21,449 nucleotides of DNA from Pseudomonadota bacterium (GTDB lineage Bacteria > Myxococcota_A > Polyangia > Polyangiales > Polyangiaceae): assembly GCA_023431345.1 (NCBI GenBank), contig JAEYWK010000060.1, forward strand, positions 1-21,449, in the 5' to 3' direction. The notes under the pieces are model-generated. The model did not search any database. It saw only the letters and a program-made list of their open reading frames with translations, and was not told where the DNA came from. Below are positions 1 through 7,341 of this stretch, piece by piece. The stretch's first letter is position 1, and each line of letters starts with the position of its first letter. The translations under genes and the position numbers were made by a program.

Positions 1-1
1 T

Positions 2-88
2 CCACCAGGACCGACTGTCGTCGGTCGCGGTCTTAACGATGTCCTCATCGCCACCCAAGCGATCCAAAACCTGCAAAAAATGCGATGA
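2..88 (+). CDS. Possible 3' end of an upstream gene, unknown product
   Basis: The frame starting at base 2 is open from the window edge to a TGA at 86-88 and would encode about 28 C-terminal residues ending in QNLQKMR. It resembles nothing I recognise. In its favour are the clean stop and the perfect hairpin about 25 bases further on, the expected layout of a gene end. Against it, the fragment is short and the opposite strand is also open here (a frame reading LQVLDRLGGDEDIVKTATDD) and cannot be excluded. The remainder of the gene lies outside the window. Confidence 0.3.
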   Translation, partial: PPGPTVVGRGLNDVLIATQAIQNLQKMR

Positions 89-113
89 GTGCTCAGCAGC
101 TCGCGCCGCCCCC

Positions 114-137
114 CTCGCCTGAAGTGATTCAGGCGAG
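114..137. terminator. Perfect 10-bp hairpin with GTGA loop
   Basis: CTCGCCTGAA (114-123) and TTCAGGCGAG (128-137) are perfect inverted repeats around the 4-base loop GTGA, a GNRA-type tetraloop as RNA. No T-tract follows on either strand; C-runs flank both sides. It may be the terminator of the upstream gene or a structure in the leader of the cyanophycin synthetase gene that starts at 224. The structure is seen; the role is inferred. Confidence 0.5.
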
Positions 138-181
138 CCTCCCCCCACGCGGCGGCTCTGCTCGGTGCTAGCTCGTGAGCT

Positions 182-202
182 TCGTTGCCCCAGCAAACCG
201 TT
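182..202 (+). repeat. Left copy of a 21-bp exact repeat found at both window ends
   Basis: Bases 182-202 recur exactly at 21393-21413 in the same orientation, and similarity continues more loosely for about 13 more bases (to about 215). The core contains TTGC-CCCA-GCAA, a small inverted repeat. Unlike the right copy, this one lacks the outer 11-bp hairpin arms. It lies in the leader of the first cyanophycin synthetase gene, just upstream of its ribosome binding site. It probably belongs to a short dispersed repeat family. Confidence 0.6.
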
Positions 203-211
203 TGTCGCTCT

Positions 212-216
212 AGGGA
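212..216 (+). promoter_or_regulatory. Ribosome binding site AGGGA
   Basis: AGGGA ends 7 bases before the ATG at 224. This supports that ATG over the in-frame TTG at 185, which would add 13 residues unlike the family's N-terminus and lies inside the repeat. Confidence 0.6.
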
Positions 217-223
217 CCTGCCC

Positions 224-2377
224 ATGGAAATCCGCAAAGTCTTTGGCCTCGATGGCCCCAACATTTGGGCCAACTCGCCGGTCGTCGAAGCCTGGGTCGA
301 TCTCGGGCGCTTCGAGGAGCTGCCGACCGACCAGCTGCCAGGCTTCACGGAGCGCCTGATGCAAGCGTTGCCTTCGCTGATCGAGCATCGCTGCAGCGTC
401 GGCGAGCGCGGCGGTTTCCTTCAGCGTCTACGCACCGGCACGTGGCTCGGTCACGTGCTGGAGCACGTCACGCTGGAGCTGCAGAGCTTGACGCACGCTC
501 CCGTGGGCTGGGGACGCGCTCGCGAGACCCCCGAGCGCGGCGTCTACAAAGTCGTGGTGAAGTGCGAAGACACGCGCTTCGCCGAGCGCTGTCTGTGGAG
601 CGCGCGCGAGCTGATCATGGCCCTGGTCGACGCGCAGCCCTTCGATCTCGAGGCGACGCTTCGGCGATTGCGGCAGCAAGCCGACCAGCTGTGCCTCGGC
701 CCGAGCACGCGCGCGATCGTGCAAGCGGCCAAGGCGCGCGGCATTCCTTTCATTCGCCTGACGGAGGGCAACCTGATGCAGCTCGGCCACGGGCAAGCGC
801 AGCGTCGCATCTGGACCGCCGAGACCGATCGCACCTCGGCCGTCGCCGAGGGCATCGCCCAAGACAAAGAGCTCACGCGGAGCTTGCTCGCCGCCACCGG
901 CGTGCCGGTGCCGACGGGCCGCGCCGTCAAAGATCCGGACGACGCGTGGCAGGCGGCTCGAGCCCTGGGCGAACCAGTCGTGGTCAAGCCAACGGACGCC
1001 AACCATGGCCGGGGCGTCTCGATTCGACTCGAAGACGAGTCCGCCATCCGCGCCGCGTTCGACCTGGCCGCCGCCGAGGGGAGCGGCGTCTTGGTGGAGC
1101 GCTTCGTTCCGGGAACGCAGCACCGCGTCCTGGTGGTGGGCGAGCGAGCCATCGCCGCCGCCAGCGGAGAGGCCGATGAGCTGGTGGGCGACGGCTCATC
1201 CACGATTCGCCAGCTCATCGAGCTCGCTAACCGTGATCCACGCCGCGGCGAAGGCTCGGCCCAGCTGCTCACCTTGCTCGAGCTGAACCCGATCGCGCTC
1301 GACCTGCTGCGAACGCAGAACCTGACGCCCGACTCCATTCCCCAAGCCGGCGAGCGCGTGCTCATCCAGTACCACGGCGATCTCACGGTGGACGAGACGG
1401 ACCGACTTCACCCGGAGGTGGCGGCGGCCTGTGTGCTCGCCGCGCAAACGGTCGGGCTCGACATCGCGGGCATCGACCTGGTCGCGGGCGACATCGGCGT
1501 GCCGCTCGCGGCTCAAGGAGGCGCGGTGATTGAGGTCAACGCCAGCCCCGGGCTCGTTGCCCACCTGAAGCCGCTCGCCGGGAAGCCGCGCCCGGTGGGT
1601 GAAGCCATCGTGGAGCAATTGTTTCCGGTCGGCGCGGACGGCCGCGTGCCGTTGATCGCGGTCTCGGGTACCGAGCAGCGGTCGCTCACGGCGGCGCTCG
1701 TGGCTCGCTGCCTCGGTGCGAGCGGCGTGTCGGTGAGCCGAGCAGATGCGACAGGCACCTACCTTGGCGACCGAAAGTTGAGCCCTGCCCCGGCCGCGAC
1801 GGTGGAAGGTGCGCGGCACGCGCTCATGAACCCGAGCGCCGCTGCGGTCGTGCTGGAAGTCAGCGAGCTCGAGACCCTGGAGCGAGGACTCGGCTTCGAC
1901 CGCTGCGCCGTCGCTATCGTGACGTCGACCGAGGGGGCGGCGTCGCGAATACGGCCGGGAGTCGACGACGAGACCACCCTCGAAAAGGCGCTCCGAGCGC
2001 CGGTTGATGTCGTCGCACCGGGCGGCTTCGCGGTCTTGCCCGCAGGCGCCGCGGGGCTCGAGCGCTTGGCGGAGCACTGCAAAGGCAAAGTCGTGCTGTT
2101 CGGTGGCTCCCGCGATGCGTCACCCGTGCGGGAGCACTTAGCGAGTGGTGGAGCGGCGCTGGTTCGAGTCGGCCGCCAGCTGTGCTGGTGCCACGACGGC
2201 ACGAGCGAGCCGCCGTTCGAGCTGGCGCAGATCGAAACGACGCAAATCGAAACGGCTCGGATTGAACCAATTGCGTCCGGCGACGTCGAACCCCTCGCAG
2301 CGGCTGTCGCGGCGGCCCTCGCGCTGGGGCTGCCCCGCGGTATCGTTGAAGAATTTCTGAACAATTACGCCGGGTAA
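224..2377 (+). CDS. Cyanophycin synthetase paralogue with inactive, truncated Mur-ligase half
   Basis: The 717-residue product begins with the family's GPNxW signature. Its N domain (1-160) is full length and carries GTWLGHVLEHVTLELQ, in which H77-V-L-E80-H81 is an HxxEH inverse-zincin motif. An ATP-grasp domain (about 163-470) follows, with KPTDANHGRGV near 255-265 and EVNASPG at 437-443. The Mur-ligase half is degraded: where the P-loop GTNGKTTTT should be, residues 482-489 read GTEQRSLT. The protein stops at FLNNYAG, at the end of the central Mur domain, so the C-terminal Mur domain is missing. The ATP-grasp region also lacks the NLSTGG loop and has VAH for RMH. It therefore cannot do the Arg-adding step by the usual route and resembles the CphA2 type in outline. 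The downstream neighbour is an intact-type paralogue. A complex or division of labour with it is inference. Confidence 0.88.
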   Translation: MEIRKVFGLDGPNIWANSPVVEAWVDLGRFEELPTDQLPGFTERLMQALPSLIEHRCSVGERGGFLQRLRTGTWLGHVLEHVTLELQSLTHAPVGWGRARETPERGVYKVVVKCEDTRFAERCLWSARELIMALVDAQPFDLEATLRRLRQQADQLCLGPSTRAIVQAAKARGIPFIRLTEGNLMQLGHGQAQRRIWTAETDRTSAVAEGIAQDKELTRSLLAATGVPVPTGRAVKDPDDAWQAARALGEPVVVKPTDANHGRGVSIRLEDESAIRAAFDLAAAEGSGVLVERFVPGTQHRVLVVGERAIAAASGEADELVGDGSSTIRQLIELANRDPRRGEGSAQLLTLLELNPIALDLLRTQNLTPDSIPQAGERVLIQYHGDLTVDETDRLHPEVAAACVLAAQTVGLDIAGIDLVAGDIGVPLAAQGGAVIEVNASPGLVAHLKPLAGKPRPVGEAIVEQLFPVGADGRVPLIAVSGTEQRSLTAALVARCLGASGVSVSRADATGTYLGDRKLSPAPAATVEGARHALMNPSAAAVVLEVSELETLERGLGFDRCAVAIVTSTEGAASRIRPGVDDETTLEKALRAPVDVVAPGGFAVLPAGAAGLERLAEHCKGKVVLFGGSRDASPVREHLASGGAALVRVGRQLCWCHDGTSEPPFELAQIETTQIETARIEPIASGDVEPLAAAVAAALALGLPRGIVEEFLNNYAG
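2228..2272 (+). repeat. Three degenerate 15-bp tandem units inside the coding region
   Basis: Units at 2228-2242, 2243-2257 and 2258-2272 (CAGATCGAAACGACG, CAAATCGAAACGGCT, then a decayed copy) encode QIETT-QIETA-RIEPI near residues 669-683 of the first cyanophycin synthetase paralogue. This is a small in-frame expansion in the part of the Mur-like domain that has lost function. Confidence 0.6.
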
Positions 2378-2390
2378 GGCGCCGTATTAC

Positions 2391-2428
2391 CGGGCCGGAC
2401 GCGGCTCTGCTATGCGTCCGGCCTGTTT
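2391..2428 (+). terminator. Hairpin between the two cyanophycin synthetase genes
   Basis: GGCCGGACGC (2393-2402) and GCGTCCGGCC (2414-2423) form a perfect 10-bp stem with an 11-base loop. One G-T and one C-G pair can extend it to 2391/2425. A short TTT (2426-2428) follows. It sits 16 bases after the first gene's stop and 18 bases before the second gene's ATG. It looks like a weak terminator or attenuator that could lower expression of the second gene. A competing 5-bp pairing of 2418-2422 with 2432-2436 is possible. Confidence 0.55.
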
Positions 2429-2446
2429 CGCGCCGGCTCCGACCCG

Positions 2447-4996
2447 ATGAAAATCGAATCCCTTCGCTCACTTCGCGGCCCCAACCTCTGGTCCGACCAA
2501 ACCATCTTGGAGGCAGTCGCCCGCTTCGAAGGTGCCGCTGACCTCGTGCTGGCCCGTCGCGTGGTCGACCGGGCTCTCGCGCTACAGGAGGCAGTCGGGT
2601 GCAGCGTCAGCTTTGCCGAGGTGCGAAGCGTGTCTGAGCGCGAGTGCCGGCTGCTGGTCCAGTACAGCGAGGAGGAGGTGGGCAAGCGCGCCTTCGAGCT
2701 CGCGTTGAGCCAGCCCGAGCTTTCGGTCGACCAGACAACCGAGCTGCCCGCGCTCCGTGCCCTCGCCGAAGAGGTGCGGCTCGGACCCAGCACCGGCGCG
2801 ATCGTGCGGGCGGCCCAGCAGCGAGGCATCCCGGCGCGCCGGCTGACGGAGGGCAGCCTGGTCCAACTGGGGCACGGCTCTCGACGCCGGCGGATCTGGG
2901 CCGCCGAGACCGATCGCACGAGCGCGATCGGCGAAGCCATCGCCCAAGACAAAGAGCTGACGAAGCGCCTGCTCGCGTCCATCGGCGTCCCGGTCCCAGA
3001 GGGGCGCGTTTGCAAGACGGCCGACGAAGCGTGGGCCGCAGCCCAAGCCATCGGCCTGCCGGTGGCAGTCAAGCCGCGCAAGGGCAACCAGGGCAAGGGC
3101 GTGTCGACGGGCCTCGATTCTCGCGAAGCGGTCCTGAAGGCGTTCGAGATCGCAGTCGCCCATGACGGCGAGACCATCGTCGAGCGGCACTTGCACGGCG
3201 CCGATCACCGGCTGTTGGTCATCGGCGACCGGCTGGTCGCTGCTGCTCGGCGTGAGCCGCCCAGCGTGGTCGGGAACGGGCGCTCGAGCATCCTCGAGCT
3301 GGTGGAAGAGGAGAACCGGAGCCCGCTGCGTGGGGACGATCACTCGACCAGCTTGAGCAAGCTGCGTCTCGACGCGATTGGCCTCGAGCACCTGGCGGAG
3401 CAGGGCCTGACGCCCGCGAGCGTCGTCAGCGCAGGGCAGAAGGTTTGGCTGCGGCGAAACGCGAACCTGAGCACGGGCGGCAGCGCGTGCGACGTCACGG
3501 ACACCGTTCATCCCGAGGTCGCGGCGCGCGCCATCGAAGCCGCGCGCATGGTCGGCCTCGACGTGGCTGGCATCGACGTCGTAGCGACCCGCGTCGATCA
3601 ACCGCTCGAGCAGACGCGCGGCGCGATCGTCGAAGTCAACGCGGCGCCGGGGCTGCGCATGCACCTGGAGCCGTCGAGCGGGCGAGGTCGCGCGGTCGGC
3701 GAGGCGATCATCGACTCCATGTTCCAGCCTGGCGACGACGCGCGCATCCCGATCGTCGCGGTCACCGGCACCAACGGCAAGACGACGACCACCCGCTGCG
3801 TGGCGCACATCTTGTCGCGCTCGGGTCTACGCGTGGGGATGACCTGCACCGACGGCATCTACGTCGAGGGGCGCCGCATCGACACCGGCGATTGTAGCGG
3901 GCCGAAGAGCGCGCGGGCGGTGCTGGCTCACCCGCGCGTCGACGCGGCCGTGCTCGAGACCGCGCGCGGCGGCATCCTGCGCGAAGGCCTCGGCTTCGAT
4001 CGCTGCGATGTCGCCATCGTCACCAACGTGGGCGAAGGCGATCACTTGGGCTTGAACGGCATCCACGACGTGGCAGCCCTGGCCGCCGTAAAGGCGGTGC
4101 CAGTGCGCGCCGTGTCGAGCCGCGGGGCGGCGGTGCTGTGCGCGGACGATCCGCTCGTCGTGGCGATGGCCAAGCTGTGCCGCGGCACGGTGCTGTTCTT
4201 CGGACGCGACCCGAGCTCGGCGGTGCTGCGCGCAGAGCGCGCCGCGGGCGGCACCGTCGTGACCGTGCTGGACGGGCAGCTGTGCATCGCGCGCGGCGCC
4301 AAAGTGACGCCGGTGGCCCGCGTCGAGCAGCTACCGTTGACGATGGGCGGACGCGTCGGCTTCCAGCTCGACAACCTGCTGGCAGCGGTGGCGGCGGCTC
4401 ACTGGCTCGGCATCTCGCTGGAGAGCATTCGGCTCGGCGTGCGCACGTTCACGAGCGAGCTTACGACCGCGCCCGGCCGCTTCAACGTGCTCACGCATCA
4501 GGGCGCGACGATCGTGCTCGATTACGGGCACAACGCCTCCGCCATCGCGGCCCTGAACGAGGCGCTGGCGCGCTTCCCGCACAAGCGGCGCAAGGCCGTC
4601 TACACCGCGGCCGGCGACCGCCGCGACGGCGATATCCGGCGGCAATCCGAGCTCCTGGCCGGGTTCTTCGACGAGATTTACATCTACGAAGACCAGTGCA
4701 CCCGCGGTCGCGCCGAGGGCGAGATCGTTCAGCTGATGCGCGAAGGCTTCGTGGCGTCGGCGAAGAGTCCGCGCGTGCTGCAGGCGCCCGGCGAGATGGC
4801 CGCCATCGGCGCCGCCATCTCCCGGCTCGAGCCCGGCGACCTGCTGCTGTGCCAGGTCGATCAGGTCGAGGAAGCGCTGGCGTTCGTCACCGGCTTGCTC
4901 AAACAAGCCGAGCCCGGTGCGCGGCCCGTGGCACAGCTGGCCGCCAACTTCGCGGCGGCGCTGATGGTCGTGCTCGGCGGCGTAGGCGGCGTCTGA
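2447..4996 (+). CDS. cphA: Cyanophycin synthetase with shortened N domain
   Basis: The 849-residue product builds cyanophycin (poly-Asp with Arg side chains) by alternate ATP-dependent addition of Asp and Arg. The N-terminus has LRGPNLWS. The ATP-grasp domain (about 117-425) shows KPRKGNQGKGV, ANLSTGGSACDVTDTVHPEV (339-358) and EVNAAPGLRMH (396-406). The Mur-ligase half has an intact P-loop GTNGKTTTT (441-449), ETARGG, VTNVGEGDHLG, DNLLAAVAAA, PGRFN and DYGHN (692-696), so both ATP sites look functional. The oddity is the N domain: LGPST is at residue 112 rather than 158 as in the upstream paralogue, and the block with the HxxEH motif is missing. No good ribosome binding site precedes the ATG, which fits dependence on upstream translation. 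No cyanophycinase gene lies nearby. Confidence 0.93.
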   Translation: MKIESLRSLRGPNLWSDQTILEAVARFEGAADLVLARRVVDRALALQEAVGCSVSFAEVRSVSERECRLLVQYSEEEVGKRAFELALSQPELSVDQTTELPALRALAEEVRLGPSTGAIVRAAQQRGIPARRLTEGSLVQLGHGSRRRRIWAAETDRTSAIGEAIAQDKELTKRLLASIGVPVPEGRVCKTADEAWAAAQAIGLPVAVKPRKGNQGKGVSTGLDSREAVLKAFEIAVAHDGETIVERHLHGADHRLLVIGDRLVAAARREPPSVVGNGRSSILELVEEENRSPLRGDDHSTSLSKLRLDAIGLEHLAEQGLTPASVVSAGQKVWLRRNANLSTGGSACDVTDTVHPEVAARAIEAARMVGLDVAGIDVVATRVDQPLEQTRGAIVEVNAAPGLRMHLEPSSGRGRAVGEAIIDSMFQPGDDARIPIVAVTGTNGKTTTTRCVAHILSRSGLRVGMTCTDGIYVEGRRIDTGDCSGPKSARAVLAHPRVDAAVLETARGGILREGLGFDRCDVAIVTNVGEGDHLGLNGIHDVAALAAVKAVPVRAVSSRGAAVLCADDPLVVAMAKLCRGTVLFFGRDPSSAVLRAERAAGGTVVTVLDGQLCIARGAKVTPVARVEQLPLTMGGRVGFQLDNLLAAVAAAHWLGISLESIRLGVRTFTSELTTAPGRFNVLTHQGATIVLDYGHNASAIAALNEALARFPHKRRKAVYTAAGDRRDGDIRRQSELLAGFFDEIYIYEDQCTRGRAEGEIVQLMREGFVASAKSPRVLQAPGEMAAIGAAISRLEPGDLLLCQVDQVEEALAFVTGLLKQAEPGARPVAQLAANFAAALMVVLGGVGGV

Positions 4997-5000
4997 GTCG

Positions 5001-5028
5001 CGCGCGGCCCGCCGTGAGGCTCCGCGCG
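5001..5028. terminator. Hairpin in the convergent gap after cphA
   Basis: CGCGCGG (5001-5007) pairs with CCGCGCG (5022-5028), and an inner GCC-GTGA-GGC stem-loop lies at 5011-5020. It fills most of the 32-base gap between convergent cphA and the patatin gene, so it could terminate transcription from both sides. There is no T-tract. The inner loop repeats the GTGA tetraloop seen at 124-127. Confidence 0.45.
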
Positions 5029-6243
5029 TCAGGCGAAGAACGCGCGGATCTCGTCGGCGCGCGCGCGCGCATCGGAGCGGCCGACTTCGATGAGCTCGTG
5101 GGCGAAGCCGCCGTCGAACAGCATGTAGGAGGCCCAGTCGGCCTCGGCCTCGGGCGAGTCGCGCGAAGCGCGCTCGAGCAAGTAGCGCGCGATGGCGGTC
5201 AGCTCCTTCAGCTTGAGCGAGCTGCGGATGTAATCTGCGGCGAGGCGCCCGAGATCGCGCGAAGGGGTGAAGGTCAGGGTCTTGATGCGGCGGTAGCTCA
5301 TGCCGCGATGGCGCACCCAAACCCGGTGAAAGCGCTCGAGATCCTCCGGAGACAGCGTCTCTTCGAGCACCTCCATCATCTGGTTGACGCGATCGAGCAC
5401 CTGTAAGTCGTATTGCACGGGGTCGAGCAGCAGCGCGTTGAGCAGCTTGCCGACCAAGAACACCGGGCTCAGGTTCTGCATCTGAGCGTGATCGGCGGCC
5501 TCCACCGCCGCCACCTCGCGCACGGAGCGCTGGTGACGCACGGAGACCACGACCAAGCGCTCAGCTCCCGCGCGAATCGCGGGGGCGATCGGGGTGTTGA
5601 AGCGCAGGCCGCCATCGCAATAGTAATGATCGCCCAGCTTGCGCGTGGGAAACAGCAGCGGGATGGCGGCAGACGCCAGCACGTGATCGGCGGTGACGCG
5701 CTCGAAGGCGGTGACGCGCCGCTCGTCGCGCGTGTTCTCGATGCGCACGCCCGGAGCTCCCTCCGTGAACACGGTCGTCCGCCCGGAGACGACGTGGAGC
5801 GCCGCCACCATCACCGCGCGCACGATGCCGGCGTCGACGTTACGGTGCATGCGCTCCCAGTCGATGGTGCGTCGCACCAGCACCTCGACCGCTCGCGTGT
5901 CGAGCAGTGACTTGCCGAGCACGGACGATTTGGCGAAGCGGCGCAGCGCCTCCGGCATCGGCGCCAAGCCCAGCGGCCGCACCCGCGCGTGATCGTCGAG
6001 GCGCAGGCTCCGCCACGTGTCGACCAGCCGCTCCACGCGGTGATCGTAGCTGTCGGCGTTGGCAGCGAAGTAAGCGGCGTTGATCGCGCCCACCGAGGTG
6101 CCGGCCATGACATCGAACGGCGCCGGCGTGCCCGGATCGGGATCCAACACCTCGAGGATGCCCGCCACGATGCCGACCTCGTACGCCCCGCGCATGCCAC
6201 CACCGGAGAGCACCAGAGCCGTCGGCGGCCGGGGGGCAGGCAT
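5029..6243 (-). CDS. Patatin-like phospholipase
   Basis: The 404-residue product is a patatin-family serine acyl hydrolase acting on lipids. The oxyanion-hole motif GGGMRG lies at residues 14-19. The nucleophile elbow is GTSVG at 48-52, with Ser50. The second member of the Ser-Asp dyad is Asp209 in YYCDGG. The start is the ATG at 6243, 13 residues before the glycine-rich motif. A longer reading frame exists upstream, but it is antisense to the PP2C gene and unlike the family. There is no signal peptide, so the protein is probably cytoplasmic or secreted by another route. The C-terminal 180 residues, including a basic YRRIKTLTF stretch, are of a type seen after bacterial patatin domains. It is divergent from the PP2C gene and convergent with cphA; no functional link to cyanophycin is evident. 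Confidence 0.88.
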   Translation of the reverse strand: MPAPRPPTALVLSGGGMRGAYEVGIVAGILEVLDPDPGTPAPFDVMAGTSVGAINAAYFAANADSYDHRVERLVDTWRSLRLDDHARVRPLGLAPMPEALRRFAKSSVLGKSLLDTRAVEVLVRRTIDWERMHRNVDAGIVRAVMVAALHVVSGRTTVFTEGAPGVRIENTRDERRVTAFERVTADHVLASAAIPLLFPTRKLGDHYYCDGGLRFNTPIAPAIRAGAERLVVVSVRHQRSVREVAAVEAADHAQMQNLSPVFLVGKLLNALLLDPVQYDLQVLDRVNQMMEVLEETLSPEDLERFHRVWVRHRGMSYRRIKTLTFTPSRDLGRLAADYIRSSLKLKELTAIARYLLERASRDSPEAEADWASYMLFDGGFAHELIEVGRSDARARADEIRAFFA

Positions 6244-6348
6244 GCTTGATTGTGACTCGAACTTGCACCCCAAGTCCAAAACCACGAGCGTGCGATCACC
6301 CTGGGGGCTTTCCAAGCGCGCGCGGCGCTGCGACAATCGGCGGGTTCG
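6244..6348. promoter_or_regulatory. Divergent promoter region (patatin / PP2C)
   Basis: This 105-base gap separates two divergent starts and should hold promoters for both. I see no convincing -35/-10 pair or operator palindrome in it. Confidence 0.35.
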
Positions 6349-7341
6349 ATGAGCCATTCTCAAGCCCTCGCCGGGCGTCCGCAGGCGGCTCTGGCGCTGA
6401 AAGCGGCCGGCCGTACTGACATTGGCCAGCGGCGCCAGCACAACGAAGACGTCGTCTTGGTCCGGGAAGATCTGGGCCTGTTCGTCGTCGCGGATGGCGC
6501 AGGAGGACACAACGCCGGCGAGGTAGCGAGCGCGCTCGCGGCTCGCTCGATGGAAAACTACTTTGGCGCCACCATCCGCGCCACGCACGACTTGCCGGAG
6601 TTCAACCGTCTCGGCGTGCCCAACGGCGCGCGGCGTCTGTCGCAGGCCGTGCACAAGGCCAACCGCGACGTCGTGGAGATCGCGCGCACCTCGCCCAAGC
6701 ATCGCGGTATGGGTACGACCATCGTCGCGACCTGCTTCTCACCTCGCTCGGGCCTGATGCACGTCGCGCACGTGGGCGATAGCCGCTGCTACCGCATGCG
6801 CAACGGCGATTTCGAGCTGCTGACGCAAGACCACTCGCTGCTCACGGACGTGATCGAGCAGCGCCCCGATCTCGACGACGAGGTCCTGGCCAACCTGCCG
6901 AAGAACATCGTCACGCGCGCGATTGGGCTCGACGGCCAGCTGCGCGTCTCGCTCCGCTCGTTCTCGGTCGTGGAGGGTGATCGCTACCTGCTCTGCTCCG
7001 ACGGCCTCAGCGGCCCCGTGCCCGCCGTGGAGCTCGCCCAGATCCTGGATCAACGCAGTGAGCCCCCGACCAAGCTGGTCGAGCAGCTGATCGCGCGCGC
7101 CAACGCGCGTGGCGGGCCCGACAACGTCTCGGCCCTGGTGATCGAGTGCCGCGGGGGTCACCCAAGCGCTCTGCCCGCCGACAGCGTGCCACCGCCGCCG
7201 CTCGCCGCCCCGGCCACGCGCGAAGCGCCGGCGGAGCCGGAGCTGCTGATTTTGGGTATTCAGGATCTAGACGTCGCGGACGCGGTCAGCGCGAGCGACG
7301 ACCTGCTAAAGGCAATCGAGGACTTGCTTGGACAACGTTGA
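6349..7341 (+). CDS. PP2C-family serine/threonine protein phosphatase
   Basis: The 330-residue product removes phosphate from Ser/Thr of target proteins, opposing bacterial Hanks-type kinases. The PP2C motifs occur in order: TDIGQRRQHNED (23-34), VVADGAGGH (46-54, metal ligand Asp49), GMGTT, HVGDSRCYR, QDHSLL, ITRAIG, LLCSDGLSG and GGPDNVSALV. All metal-binding Asp residues expected for the Stp1/PrpC type are present. After about residue 265 comes a Pro/Ala-rich linker and a short acidic tail ending DLLKAIEDLLGQR, which could be a docking peptide. It has no membrane segment. Its last 14 bases overlap the start of truD, implying translational coupling. No kinase gene is in the window, so the substrate is unknown. 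Confidence 0.93.
   Translation: MSHSQALAGRPQAALALKAAGRTDIGQRRQHNEDVVLVREDLGLFVVADGAGGHNAGEVASALAARSMENYFGATIRATHDLPEFNRLGVPNGARRLSQAVHKANRDVVEIARTSPKHRGMGTTIVATCFSPRSGLMHVAHVGDSRCYRMRNGDFELLTQDHSLLTDVIEQRPDLDDEVLANLPKNIVTRAIGLDGQLRVSLRSFSVVEGDRYLLCSDGLSGPVPAVELAQILDQRSEPPTKLVEQLIARANARGGPDNVSALVIECRGGHPSALPADSVPPPPLAAPATREAPAEPELLILGIQDLDVADAVSASDDLLKAIEDLLGQR
7318..7322 (+). promoter_or_regulatory. Ribosome binding site GAGGA for truD
   Basis: GAGGA ends 5 bases before the TTG at 7328 and lies inside the 3' end of the phosphatase gene. It supports the TTG over the in-frame GTG at 7361. Confidence 0.5.

Noticed and set aside
1..85. Open minus-strand frame at the left edge
   Set aside because: Protein-like, but no start codon is visible without running back through the perfect hairpin; kept only as an alternative to the plus-strand gene end.
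185..223. TTG-initiated N-terminal extension of the first synthetase
   Set aside because: It lies inside the repeat at 182-202, does not match the family N-terminus, and the ATG at 224 has AGGGA 7 bases upstream.
4138..5406. Plus-strand frame running through the end of cphA into the patatin gene
   Set aside because: Arg/Ala-rich shadow translation with no domain; it conflicts with two well-supported genes.
6244..6702. Upstream extension of the patatin reading frame
   Set aside because: It is antisense to the PP2C gene and has no family resemblance; the ATG at 6243 puts the glycine-rich motif at the normal distance.
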